From positions 1 through 5,085 of the forward strand of contig JAFDZJ010000015.1 of NCBI GenBank assembly GCA_018266965.1: a DNA stretch of 5,085 nt, read 5' to 3'. Origin of the DNA: Bacteroidota bacterium. Lineage in GTDB: Bacteria > Bacteroidota > Bacteroidia > Flavobacteriales > Weeksellaceae. Below the pieces are notes generated by a model, which worked only from the letters and a program-made list of their open reading frames with translations, did not search any database and was not told the origin of the DNA. Positions within the stretch are counted from its first letter, which is position 1; every line of letters starts with the position of its first letter. The position numbers were made by a program, and so were the translations under genes. Below are positions 1-5,085 of the stretch, piece by piece.

Positions 1-51
1 ATTTCGTTCGATAGTAATTGTCTTGTCAGAAAGTTCAATGATTTCTTTCAT
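1..51 (-). CDS. Partial hypothetical protein, N-terminal 17 codons only
   Basis: An open frame starts with ATG at 49-51 and reads MKEIIELSDKTITIERN before leaving the window. It is too short for any family assignment. The start is supported by position: it lies about 40 nt past the GTT end of palindromic site 1, about the spacing and orientation of the other cassette genes, and its leader is A-rich with no strong Shine-Dalgarno motif. The start context (ACAATGAAAGAAAT) is the same as at the 4934 gene, which may be chance. I infer that it is the first gene of the next cassette. Product unknown. Confidence 0.55.
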   Translation of the reverse strand, partial: MKEIIELSDKTITIERN

Positions 52-89
52 TGTCTGTTGTGTCGTAGGGTACTGTTATGCTTGCAGCC

Positions 90-278
90 AACGTTCGAGG
101 CTTGCCGCAGGGCTGGAATTGTTGCTGTGTCTGCCCGGCAACTGAAGCCGATTGAAAAACTGAAGTTGAAGTTAACAACTAAAAGCCAAATAGAATTCGG
201 TCAAGCCCGATATTAGCTGATAGTAGTCCAACTGCCGATTGTTACTACGTCTGCCAGCCTTGCGGCAAACCTTTTGTT
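90..278 (-). repeat. Site 1: attC-like imperfect palindrome, 189 nt
   Basis: On the minus strand the site opens with AAC (complement of 276-278) and closes with GTT (complement of 90-92). The main stem pairs 99-116 with 254-271: 16 of 18 positions are Watson-Crick, one is a G-T wobble and one is a C-A mismatch. As in the other two sites, the spacer between AAC/GTT and the stem is asymmetric (4 nt AAAA against 6 nt TCGAAC), followed by an 8 bp arm, a 4-nt segment and a 6 bp arm (GGCTGG/CCAGCC). The centre is long (about 137 nt) and contains internal direct repeats, which makes this site 65 nt longer than the others. It lies between the stop of the TPR gene and the start of the next gene. The attC identity is inferred from structure; no integrase is visible here. 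Confidence 0.65.
118..255 (+). repeat. Diverged internal direct repeats in site 1
   Basis: ATTGTTGCTGTGTCTGCC at 118-135 recurs as ATTGTTACTACGTCTGCC at 238-255 (15 of 18 identical, 120 bp apart). A second module, CAACTG followed by CCGATTG, occurs at 139-154 (with a 3-nt insertion) and at 229-241. Both modules are repeated in direct orientation, so the loop probably grew by partial duplication. No promoter or gene is apparent in this loop. Confidence 0.55.
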
Positions 279-322
279 GTAGGTAGCCCTTCAGCAGAGA
301 GCTACGATTTGACCATCTTAAA

Positions 323-3300
323 TTAAAATGTTCTTAAAATTTGCAAAATTTCTTCTCGTTGAGTAGGTAAAAGAAAAAATCTTGTATCAAGTAAAGCAAT
401 GAGGTATCGTTTTATTAATCCTGCATTTCTTCCTGCAAATAGCTTTGATAAAATGTGTTGTGTTACAAAACTTTTAGTAGTGGTTATAGATGATGAAATG
501 TAAACCTCGTATAAAAAGTCAATTATCAATTTTGAACCTTCAACATCTGGGATGAAATTTGGATTAATAAAATCACAAGCGTTGATATAAGGTTGCTTAA
601 TTTGATATCCACAATCTTGAAAGATTTTATAAAGAAGTTTCGCATTTGAAGGAATATTTCTATAATTAAGTTTTATTAATTTTTCTAAATATTCTAAACT
701 ATTTTGCCCTTCAATATTCTTATTTCGTTCTTGATACATTAATAAATTGAATGTAGAAATACCATTAATTTTATCTTCATTAAAACATAGCAATCTAAAG
801 AAAAGGTCATCAGAACATAGAATACAGTCCTTTTCTTTTGAAACTATAATAGTATCGTTGAATGAAATTCCAAATAGCTTATCTTTTTCTTTTTTATCTA
901 TGTAATTTTCGCTTAACTCAGGAATAACTATTTCACAATAAGTTCTTACTTCTGTTAAAAAGTGCTGTAGATTTTTAAGATGTCTTTTTTTGTCGTCAAC
1001 GGTAATAATATGCCTAAGATATTGACCACCTATTTTGTTCACCATTAATGTTTCTCCATCAAGACTGCCCTCTAAATCTGCTATTTCCTTTTCTATTATC
1101 TCTATAGTTGACTTTGTAACATACTTTTTATTTACGAGTTTACTCAATGTTTCAAATGCGTCAATATGAAGTAAAGTCAATAATGAAATGATGTCAAATA
1201 TAATTGGCTTGTTTGATGCTAATAATTGTAAACCAATTTGAAATTCAAATGTCGTACCAATCGAAGTAATTCCAATATCCCATGAATTCATTAGTTTACT
1301 CCAGTATTTTAATGGGCTGAGGTTGGAAAGATTAGCATTGACACCGATTGTTGACTTACCCTTTAAATATAGTTCTTCAAGCTGTTTATCAAATTCTTGA
1401 TTTTTATCAATGCTTTTAAAGATATCCTGAAACTGCTCTAATGGATTATCTCCTTCTTTCAATTTGAAAACCTTAATTGGCTGTGTATTTCCGAATCTTA
1501 CAGAGAGTTGATCCATGCTATCATGTAAGGCATATGTATATTTCCAAAGTATTGATTGAACAGTCAATATTTCTCCATTTAATTCGACTTCACCTAATAT
1601 GGGTTTGTCTATTAAATTTTTTGCTAATGGCTCGTCTATAGAAATTTCATTTGGATATTTGGACTTGTCAACAATTATGAATTCATATTTCTTTTCATTC
1701 TTATCTTTTAAAACTACATAACAATTATTGGAAATTACATTAGGGAAGTATACTTCTGAAGCTTGATTTTCCATGCTAGTTACACATTGAACATACCTTG
1801 TATGTACACTGGGGTCTGCATAGTTTTCAGTTCGCAGCTTATAAGCTATTTCAAGTCCTTTAGTAAAGTTTTTATTTTGAATATAAGCATGGGCAATAAG
1901 AAACTGAACCTGTAAAGGAATTTGTGAATAATCTGTAATCTTGTCTAAAACTTTTGCACCACTTTCATAATCTTCTTTCTTGCAATAGTTCATTGAAATT
2001 TTTGCAAGCATAAATTTATCATCTGGATGTTTTTCTAAATAAGATTCAATTGTGGAAATTGCTTCGTCGTACTTTTCTGTTGTTTCGTAAATCGAACTGA
2101 TGATATCAATTAAAAATGGATCTTCCGGATTCTTTTTGAGTAATTCGAGTGATGTATTTATAGCTTTTTTATGATTCCCACTATGATAATAAGCTGTAAT
2201 TAATTTTCTTGTTACTTTAGATAAAATATTAGGATTGGCTATAAGTTCTAAGGTTTCAGCAGATAGTTTATATTCTCCAATCTCATTGAATTTGTCTGCT
2301 ATAAAATCTGCAATGAAACGAGGTGTTTTTTCGTTTAGTAAAGTTTTGGCTTTCATTAAATATTCAGAACCTTGTTCAACTTCGCTTTTACTTAAATAGA
2401 TTTTCGAAAGGTTGTAAAAACTAATCGGGTCTTCTGGATTAGTTTCTGCAAAATTTAGAGCATACTTTTCTGCTTCTTCAAGGTTATTTAGTCTTATATA
2501 AGTTTCTGTAATCATTGACAAGTATTGCCTTGTCAATTCTGGTGATTTTATTTTAGGAAGCTGTTCTAATAATAACTTTAAAGCATCTTCATTTTTACCA
2601 GAAGCAAAAAGCTCATCAGCTTTAAATATTGTAAGCTCTTGTATTTCCTCTTCAGTTAACTTTAGTGTTTCAATTTCTTTAATTAATTCGGCTGCATTTT
2701 CATTAGCATCCATTTTAAGTAGAAGTAAATGTCGGTATGTAAAAAAGTTTTTGTTTAATTCTAGAGATGCCTTAAAATCTTCTTCAGCTTTATCTTTTTT
2801 GCCCAAAACCTTATAACTTACTCCTTTATTTGTTAGAATATACCATCTTGAATTTCTAAGATCAGTATTCTTTAGATAAGTCCATGCTTCTTCAAATTTT
2901 TCGGAAGCATATTTTACTTTTGAAATTGAATCTTCATCTAGTTGATTGAAAAAGAAATCGTCCTTATGTTCTAAAGAAATCATCCTATTATTTCCGAGTT
3001 GGACTAAAACATCGCATTTGAACGAATCCATTTCTGGATGATTTAGGTTGATTTTTTCAAAAATTTCAAAGGCCCTTTCAAATTCTTTTTTCTTTTCAAG
3101 ATAAGTTCCAATGTTAATTGCAATTTCAGGTTTGTCTTGAATATGCTTTGGTATTAGAGTGTCTAATTCATTAGCATCCATGGTATCTTCTTTACTAAAT
3201 AGAAGACCCAGGTAAGCATAAATATTTTCTGTATTTTTTTCCAATGCCTTATGGGCATACTCAATACTCTTTTCTGTGTCGCCAAGTAACGCATAACCTA

Positions 3301-4039
3301 GCGAAGCATATCCCCAAGCTTCTTCTTGATTAATATTAAAGTCCTGCAATTCAATAAAATATTTTGCTCCTTTTTTCTTTTCGCCAAGATCAAAATATGT
3401 AATTGCAAAATTTAGAGTTACACTATACTTCAATTCGGGAGTTAGTTCTGTCCACTTGTTTTCCTTGTAATTTGTCAATAAATCAATAACAGCGTTGTGG
3501 TTATTGTTTTTTCTTAATCCGTTGATTTCTTTTAATTGTTCTGGAAGATGTATGTTTTTATTGTGTAGAAATAATTTATCAACTTGTTCTTTAATTTCTC
3601 TAAGACTGTCACTTGTTTCAACTTCCTTAGGTAATTTACTTTCATTTAATTTGTCATTGAATATTTCTAAAAATTCAATAACTTCTTTTTGAAGGTTTAT
3701 ATTAGAATCTTTCAATTCTTCAAATTTGGCTACTACATTCAAGTTTGTATTTAAGTCGTCATAGAATAAACCTTCTGTTTTATTGTAGTATTCGTTCTGC
3801 AAGGATTTCTTGGCAGTAGTAAGTTTGAATAGATCGACTAATTGGGAGTGTTTTATTCTCTTGTGTTCAAAGTCGTATAATGTCTGATTATAAAGAGAAT
3901 CAAAATCTTCTTTTTTAGCAGCGACGCCTAAGTTTTTATATAATTTGTGGATTGCATAATTTTTTTCAGTCTGCTTTTTGGCGAATCCCAGAAATTTTAG
4001 AATCGGGTTCAATAGTTTTAAAAGGGTAAGTCCTTCCAT
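323..4039 (-). CDS. TPR - GreA/B C-terminal-like - PIN-like nuclease protein, predicted conflict/defence effector
   Basis: The protein has 1238 residues from the ATG at 4037-4039. Residues 1-175 are helical and charged. About 175-750 hold some 12-13 TPR-like helical pairs, such as AWGYASLGYALLGDTEKSIE and ISFYNLSKIYLSKSEVEQGS. About 760-835 resemble the GreA/GreB C-terminal domain: the stretch EISIDEPLAKNLIDKPILGE parallels the Gre pattern IS..SPLA.ALIGK..GD. The Gre coiled coil is absent, so this is no cleavage factor. About 944-1102 look like a PIN nuclease: D949 in PIIFDIISLL, acids E980/E983/E985, SDD at 1076-1078 and N1098. A helical tail of about 135 residues follows. The order matches the predicted TPR-GreAB-C-PIN conflict systems. 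RNA cleavage and RNA polymerase contact are inferred from these families. A TTG at 4079-4081 could add 14 residues; an in-frame TAG from the site 2 core (4091-4093) bars anything longer. I prefer the ATG, with an A-rich leader. The frame is intact. Confidence 0.8.
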   Translation of the reverse strand: MEGLTLLKLLNPILKFLGFAKKQTEKNYAIHKLYKNLGVAAKKEDFDSLYNQTLYDFEHKRIKHSQLVDLFKLTTAKKSLQNEYYNKTEGLFYDDLNTNLNVVAKFEELKDSNINLQKEVIEFLEIFNDKLNESKLPKEVETSDSLREIKEQVDKLFLHNKNIHLPEQLKEINGLRKNNNHNAVIDLLTNYKENKWTELTPELKYSVTLNFAITYFDLGEKKKGAKYFIELQDFNINQEEAWGYASLGYALLGDTEKSIEYAHKALEKNTENIYAYLGLLFSKEDTMDANELDTLIPKHIQDKPEIAINIGTYLEKKKEFERAFEIFEKINLNHPEMDSFKCDVLVQLGNNRMISLEHKDDFFFNQLDEDSISKVKYASEKFEEAWTYLKNTDLRNSRWYILTNKGVSYKVLGKKDKAEEDFKASLELNKNFFTYRHLLLLKMDANENAAELIKEIETLKLTEEEIQELTIFKADELFASGKNEDALKLLLEQLPKIKSPELTRQYLSMITETYIRLNNLEEAEKYALNFAETNPEDPISFYNLSKIYLSKSEVEQGSEYLMKAKTLLNEKTPRFIADFIADKFNEIGEYKLSAETLELIANPNILSKVTRKLITAYYHSGNHKKAINTSLELLKKNPEDPFLIDIISSIYETTEKYDEAISTIESYLEKHPDDKFMLAKISMNYCKKEDYESGAKVLDKITDYSQIPLQVQFLIAHAYIQNKNFTKGLEIAYKLRTENYADPSVHTRYVQCVTSMENQASEVYFPNVISNNCYVVLKDKNEKKYEFIIVDKSKYPNEISIDEPLAKNLIDKPILGEVELNGEILTVQSILWKYTYALHDSMDQLSVRFGNTQPIKVFKLKEGDNPLEQFQDIFKSIDKNQEFDKQLEELYLKGKSTIGVNANLSNLSPLKYWSKLMNSWDIGITSIGTTFEFQIGLQLLASNKPIIFDIISLLTLLHIDAFETLSKLVNKKYVTKSTIEIIEKEIADLEGSLDGETLMVNKIGGQYLRHIITVDDKKRHLKNLQHFLTEVRTYCEIVIPELSENYIDKKEKDKLFGISFNDTIIVSKEKDCILCSDDLFFRLLCFNEDKINGISTFNLLMYQERNKNIEGQNSLEYLEKLIKLNYRNIPSNAKLLYKIFQDCGYQIKQPYINACDFINPNFIPDVEGSKLIIDFLYEVYISSSITTTKSFVTQHILSKLFAGRNAGLIKRYLIALLDTRFFLLPTQREEILQILRTF

Positions 4040-4094
4040 ATTTTGTCTTTGCAGTATGTTTCGAATATTAGTGTGCTTCAACAGGGTTACCTAC

Positions 4095-4218
4095 AACGCC
4101 CGGGTATTGCCGAAGGCGTGGTGTTTTAGCACTAACGCTCAACAGAATTACCAGAGTTTAAATTTAGTATAATTGTTTCATAGAATTCCGTCCGCCACGC
4201 TTTTGGCAATACCATGTT
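4095..4218 (-). repeat. Site 2: attC-like imperfect palindrome, 124 nt
   Basis: On the minus strand it opens with AAC (complement of 4216-4218), then a 2-nt spacer AT, a 9-nt arm GGTATTGCC, AAAA and a 6-nt arm GCGTGG. After a centre of about 73 nt it returns with CCACGC, CTTC, GGCAATACC, a 5-nt spacer CGGGC and GTT. Both arms pair perfectly. AAAA opposite CTTC forms an internal loop, and the unequal spacers give the site a polarity. Outside AAC/GTT the flanks do not match each other (GGCACAT on one side, GTAGGTAACCC on the other), as expected at a junction between two different cassettes. It separates the small-gene unit from the TPR gene. The AT-rich centre shows nothing else convincing. Confidence 0.7.
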
Positions 4219-4486
4219 ATGTGCCGTATTTCAGTCTACGGTATATTTTTCGTCCAATGTATGCAAGTCCAATTATGTTTAATATTATCCATGCGTTATA
4301 ACAAATGTAGATTATTTTTTCTGTCGTGTTCATACTTGCTAAACTCCAATATTCTCCTTTACTGTTATCATAACTATCGTCATAACCCATAAGTAAAAGT
4401 CCAATAATTAAGAAAACAAAAATGTCTGCTGCAATGATTGCAAGCCAATAAATAATGTCAATTAAACGAATTTTTGTCTTAACCAT
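4217..4486 (-). CDS. Small membrane protein with two predicted transmembrane helices
   Basis: The protein has 89 residues and no family I recognise. Two hydrophobic stretches are visible: about residues 9-34 (core IIYWLAIIAADIFVFLIIGL) and about 58-78 (core IIYICYNAWIILNIIGLAYI). The segment between them is acidic and polar. Both ends are basic (KTKIR at the start, RKIYRRLK at the end), so by the positive-inside rule both ends should be cytoplasmic and the loop external. No signal peptidase site is apparent. Its ATG lies inside the end of the upstream gene (the 8-nt overlap ATGGTTAA), which suggests translational coupling. Its stop codon TAA is part of the CATAAC box that opens site 2, so the recombination site supplies the end of the gene. 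The function is unknown; a partner role with the DUF5063-like protein is only a guess from the overlap. Confidence 0.72.
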   Translation of the reverse strand: MVKTKIRLIDIIYWLAIIAADIFVFLIIGLLLMGYDDSYDNSKGEYWSLASMNTTEKIIYICYNAWIILNIIGLAYIGRKIYRRLKYGT

Positions 4487-4934
4487 TTTTCTGTTTCATA
4501 AAGTTTAAAAGGTCTAGAATATGTTGCTGTGTATGTCCGTTAAATATGAGTTGGAAATACCAAAGTCCGTCAGCCAAACTATTGTTTTCAATTCTCCATT
4601 TGATTTCTAAAAGGTCAGCGATAATGTCCGAAAGGTCATCGATAGCGTCACCGATTGCGTCACCTTGCAAGTTGTCAATATCGTTAATGTCAAGGATTGT
4701 TTTGTAGAACCCGAAGTCCTCAAAATTGCTTGAAACATTATGTCTGATGTCAGGAAGTTGTGACTTGTCAAAGTCAGCAAAGTCCGTTTCGTCATATTTA
4801 TATTCTATATCAAAATACAGGTCGTAAATTTTCACTAGATGCCGTTCCAACAATTTCTCCTTGTTAGTCACATTTAAGTTTGGGTTAAGTCCATACTTAA
4901 CAATTTCATTTATTGTCGGAATTATTTCTTTCAT
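4479..4934 (-). CDS. DUF5063-like protein
   Basis: The protein has 151 residues and is acidic, with no signal peptide or membrane segment, so probably cytoplasmic. Residues 91-146 fit the pattern I know for DUF5063 proteins: a DDL.DI..DL core (99-108, DDLSDIIADL), then W113, a polar turn, W125 in ADGLWYFQLIF, and H134 and H138 in FNGHTQQHIL, where the family usually has HWG.H. The role of DUF5063 is unknown, and I assign none. Just before the core is a tandem GDAIGDAI (91-98), from a 12-bp duplication. The ATG at 4932-4934 follows the GTT core of site 3 by about 27 nt; AGGA about 11 nt upstream is a weak ribosome-site candidate. It is the first gene of the unit and overlaps the membrane-protein gene by 8 nt. 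The family call rests on pattern memory. Confidence 0.7.
   Translation of the reverse strand: MKEIIPTINEIVKYGLNPNLNVTNKEKLLERHLVKIYDLYFDIEYKYDETDFADFDKSQLPDIRHNVSSNFEDFGFYKTILDINDIDNLQGDAIGDAIDDLSDIIADLLEIKWRIENNSLADGLWYFQLIFNGHTQQHILDLLNFMKQKNG
4641..4664 (-). repeat. 12-bp tandem duplication inside the DUF5063-like gene
   Basis: GATAGCGTCACC (4641-4652) and GATTGCGTCACC (4653-4664) are adjacent copies differing at one base. They encode GDAI twice (residues 91-98), immediately before the DDL core. The reading frame is kept. Confidence 0.7.
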
Positions 4935-4960
4935 TGTGATGTTGTCCTAATATGGCACAT

Positions 4961-5084
4961 AACGGTTTCGGGCTTGGCGAAGGTGGCGATTTTCACCACA
5001 AATGTTGATGCGGAGAACCAAACTTTGATTAACCACAAATGTGTCTGCGGAGCACTGAACCGCCACTTTTGCCAAACCCGTGTT
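4961..5084 (-). repeat. Site 3: attC-like imperfect palindrome, 124 nt, at the window edge
   Basis: On the minus strand it opens with AAC (complement of 5082-5084), spacer AC, arm GGGTTTGGC, AAAA and arm GTGGCG. It closes with CGCCAC, CTTC, GCCAAGCCC, spacer GAAACC and GTT (complement of 4961-4963). The 9-nt arm pairs fully with one G-T wobble, and the 6-nt arm pairs perfectly. The length and the AAAA/CTTC internal loop are identical to site 2, while the arms differ in sequence, so the fold is kept rather than the bases. The outer flank on the right lies beyond the window, so the cassette upstream cannot be described. Confidence 0.68.
4995..5052 (+). repeat. Direct repeat pair in the centre of site 3
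   Basis: Two 21-nt copies at 4995-5015 and 5032-5052 share ACCACAAATGT and TGCGGAG and differ only in the 3 nt between (TGA and GTC), with a 37-bp period. The second copy continues into CACTGAACCG. A related stretch (TGTGTCTGC, GCA, CTGAA, CCG) occurs at 126-150 in the centre of site 1, so the two sites share ancestry in their loops as well as in their stems. Confidence 0.65.
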
Positions 5085-5085
5085 A

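Larger units (their letters stand above)
92..4096 (-). mobile_element. Putative integron-type gene cassette A (about 4.0 kb)
   Basis: The unit runs from the TT of the GTT core of site 2 to the G of the GTT core of site 1, the cleavage position used by integron integrases. It holds the single TPR-GreAB-C-PIN gene. Its start, GTTGTAGGTAACCCT (complement of 4083-4097), is complementary at 14 of 15 positions to the flank at its far end, so the plus strand at 276-290 reads GTTGTAGGTAGCCCT. In a circularised unit these would pair and complete the attC stem. Integron cassettes show the same relation over about 7 nt. At about 4 kb it is far longer than usual cassettes (roughly 0.5-1 kb). The alternative is a small transposon with 15-bp terminal inverted repeats, but that does not explain the paired palindromes. 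Confidence 0.6.
4097..4962 (-). mobile_element. Putative integron-type gene cassette B (866 bp)
   Basis: The unit runs from the TT of the GTT core of site 3 to the G of the core of site 2. It carries the DUF5063-like gene, the overlapping membrane-protein gene and site 2, with almost no spare DNA. Its start, GTTATGTGCCATATT (complement of 4949-4963), is complementary at 14 of 15 positions to its far end, where 4216-4230 reads GTTATGTGCCGTATT on the plus strand. This sequence is unrelated to the one bounding cassette A, so each unit carries its own pair of matching ends. The size is typical of an integron cassette. Carrying two genes in one cassette is less common. Confidence 0.62.

Noticed and set aside
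282..305. Small hairpin (GTAGC with GCTAC) after the TPR gene as a terminator
   Set aside because: The stem is only 5 bp with a 13-nt loop and no T-run follows in the direction of transcription.
3495..3692. 65-codon plus-strand open frame inside the TPR gene
   Set aside because: It lies wholly antisense within an intact 3.7-kb gene, has no leader signal, and reads as a low-complexity shadow.
4079..4081. TTG as the start of the TPR protein
   Set aside because: Possible, with AGG about 8 nt upstream in the cassette end, but an ATG 42 nt downstream has the A-rich leader seen at other genes here. Kept only as an alternative.
3978..4172. 64-codon plus-strand open frame running from the TPR gene into site 2
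   Set aside because: It overlaps the start of the real gene on the opposite strand and crosses a palindrome; no protein character was recognised.
4168..4173. TATAAT on the plus strand in the centre of site 2, as a promoter
   Set aside because: No matching upstream box at the right distance and no plus-strand gene follows. On the minus strand TATACT and TAAATTTA nearby are equally unsupported in such AT-rich DNA.
4095..4218. Palindromic sites as REP elements or rho-independent terminators
   Set aside because: They are too long, have asymmetric spacers, lack T-runs, and share the AAC/GTT end rule. RAYT-linked REPs are shorter, but this remains the main alternative to test.
4607..4795. 62-codon minus-strand open frame in another frame of the DUF5063-like gene
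   Set aside because: Its Ser/Thr/Leu-rich composition is that of an out-of-frame reading; the overlapping frame has clear family features.
92..4962. The matching ends read as terminal inverted repeats of two transposons
   Set aside because: No transposase is present, no target duplications are visible, the two units abut exactly at GTT, and the flanking folded sites are left unexplained. Cassettes explain all of it.
1..5085. CRISPR arrays, tRNA or rRNA genes, integrase gene
   Set aside because: No regularly spaced repeats with unique spacers, no tRNA-like arms, and no recombinase motifs were seen in the translated genes.

Overview
The window looks like a piece of a bacterial gene-cassette array. 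It is AT-rich in its genes, every supported gene is on the minus strand, start sites show A-rich leaders rather than strong Shine-Dalgarno motifs, and the protein style (long TPR protein, DUF5063-like protein) suggests a member of the Bacteroidota. That assignment is inference; there is no rRNA or marker gene here.

Layout, read in the direction of transcription (right to left). At 4961-5084 lies a GC-rich imperfect palindrome (site 3). It is followed by a two-gene unit: a DUF5063-like protein (4479-4934) and a small two-helix membrane protein (4217-4486), overlapping by 8 nt. A second palindrome (site 2, 4095-4218) follows. Next is one very long gene (323-4039, or 4081 from a TTG), then a third palindrome (site 1, 90-278). 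The first 17 codons of another gene (1-51) run off the left edge.

The three palindromes share one architecture: AAC/GTT ends, a short asymmetric unpaired spacer, an 8-9 bp arm, a 4-nt internal loop, a 6 bp arm and a variable centre. The arm sequences differ but pair within each site. The flank at the start of each gene unit is complementary over about 15 nt to the flank at its far end, and the identity switches exactly at the AAC/GTT triplets. That is what integron gene cassettes with attC sites look like. The cores are not the textbook GTTRRRY, and no integrase gene is in the window. I read the region as two complete cassettes (about 92-4096 and 4097-4962) flanked by two partial ones.

The main cargo is a protein of about 1240 residues with roughly a dozen TPR-like repeats, a GreA/GreB C-terminal-like domain and a PIN-like nuclease domain with candidate catalytic acids. 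This matches the domain order of the predicted TPR-GreAB-C-PIN conflict systems. I infer that it may sense a disturbance at RNA polymerase or another partner and cut RNA. The small cassette's two genes are probably co-translated; their function is unknown.
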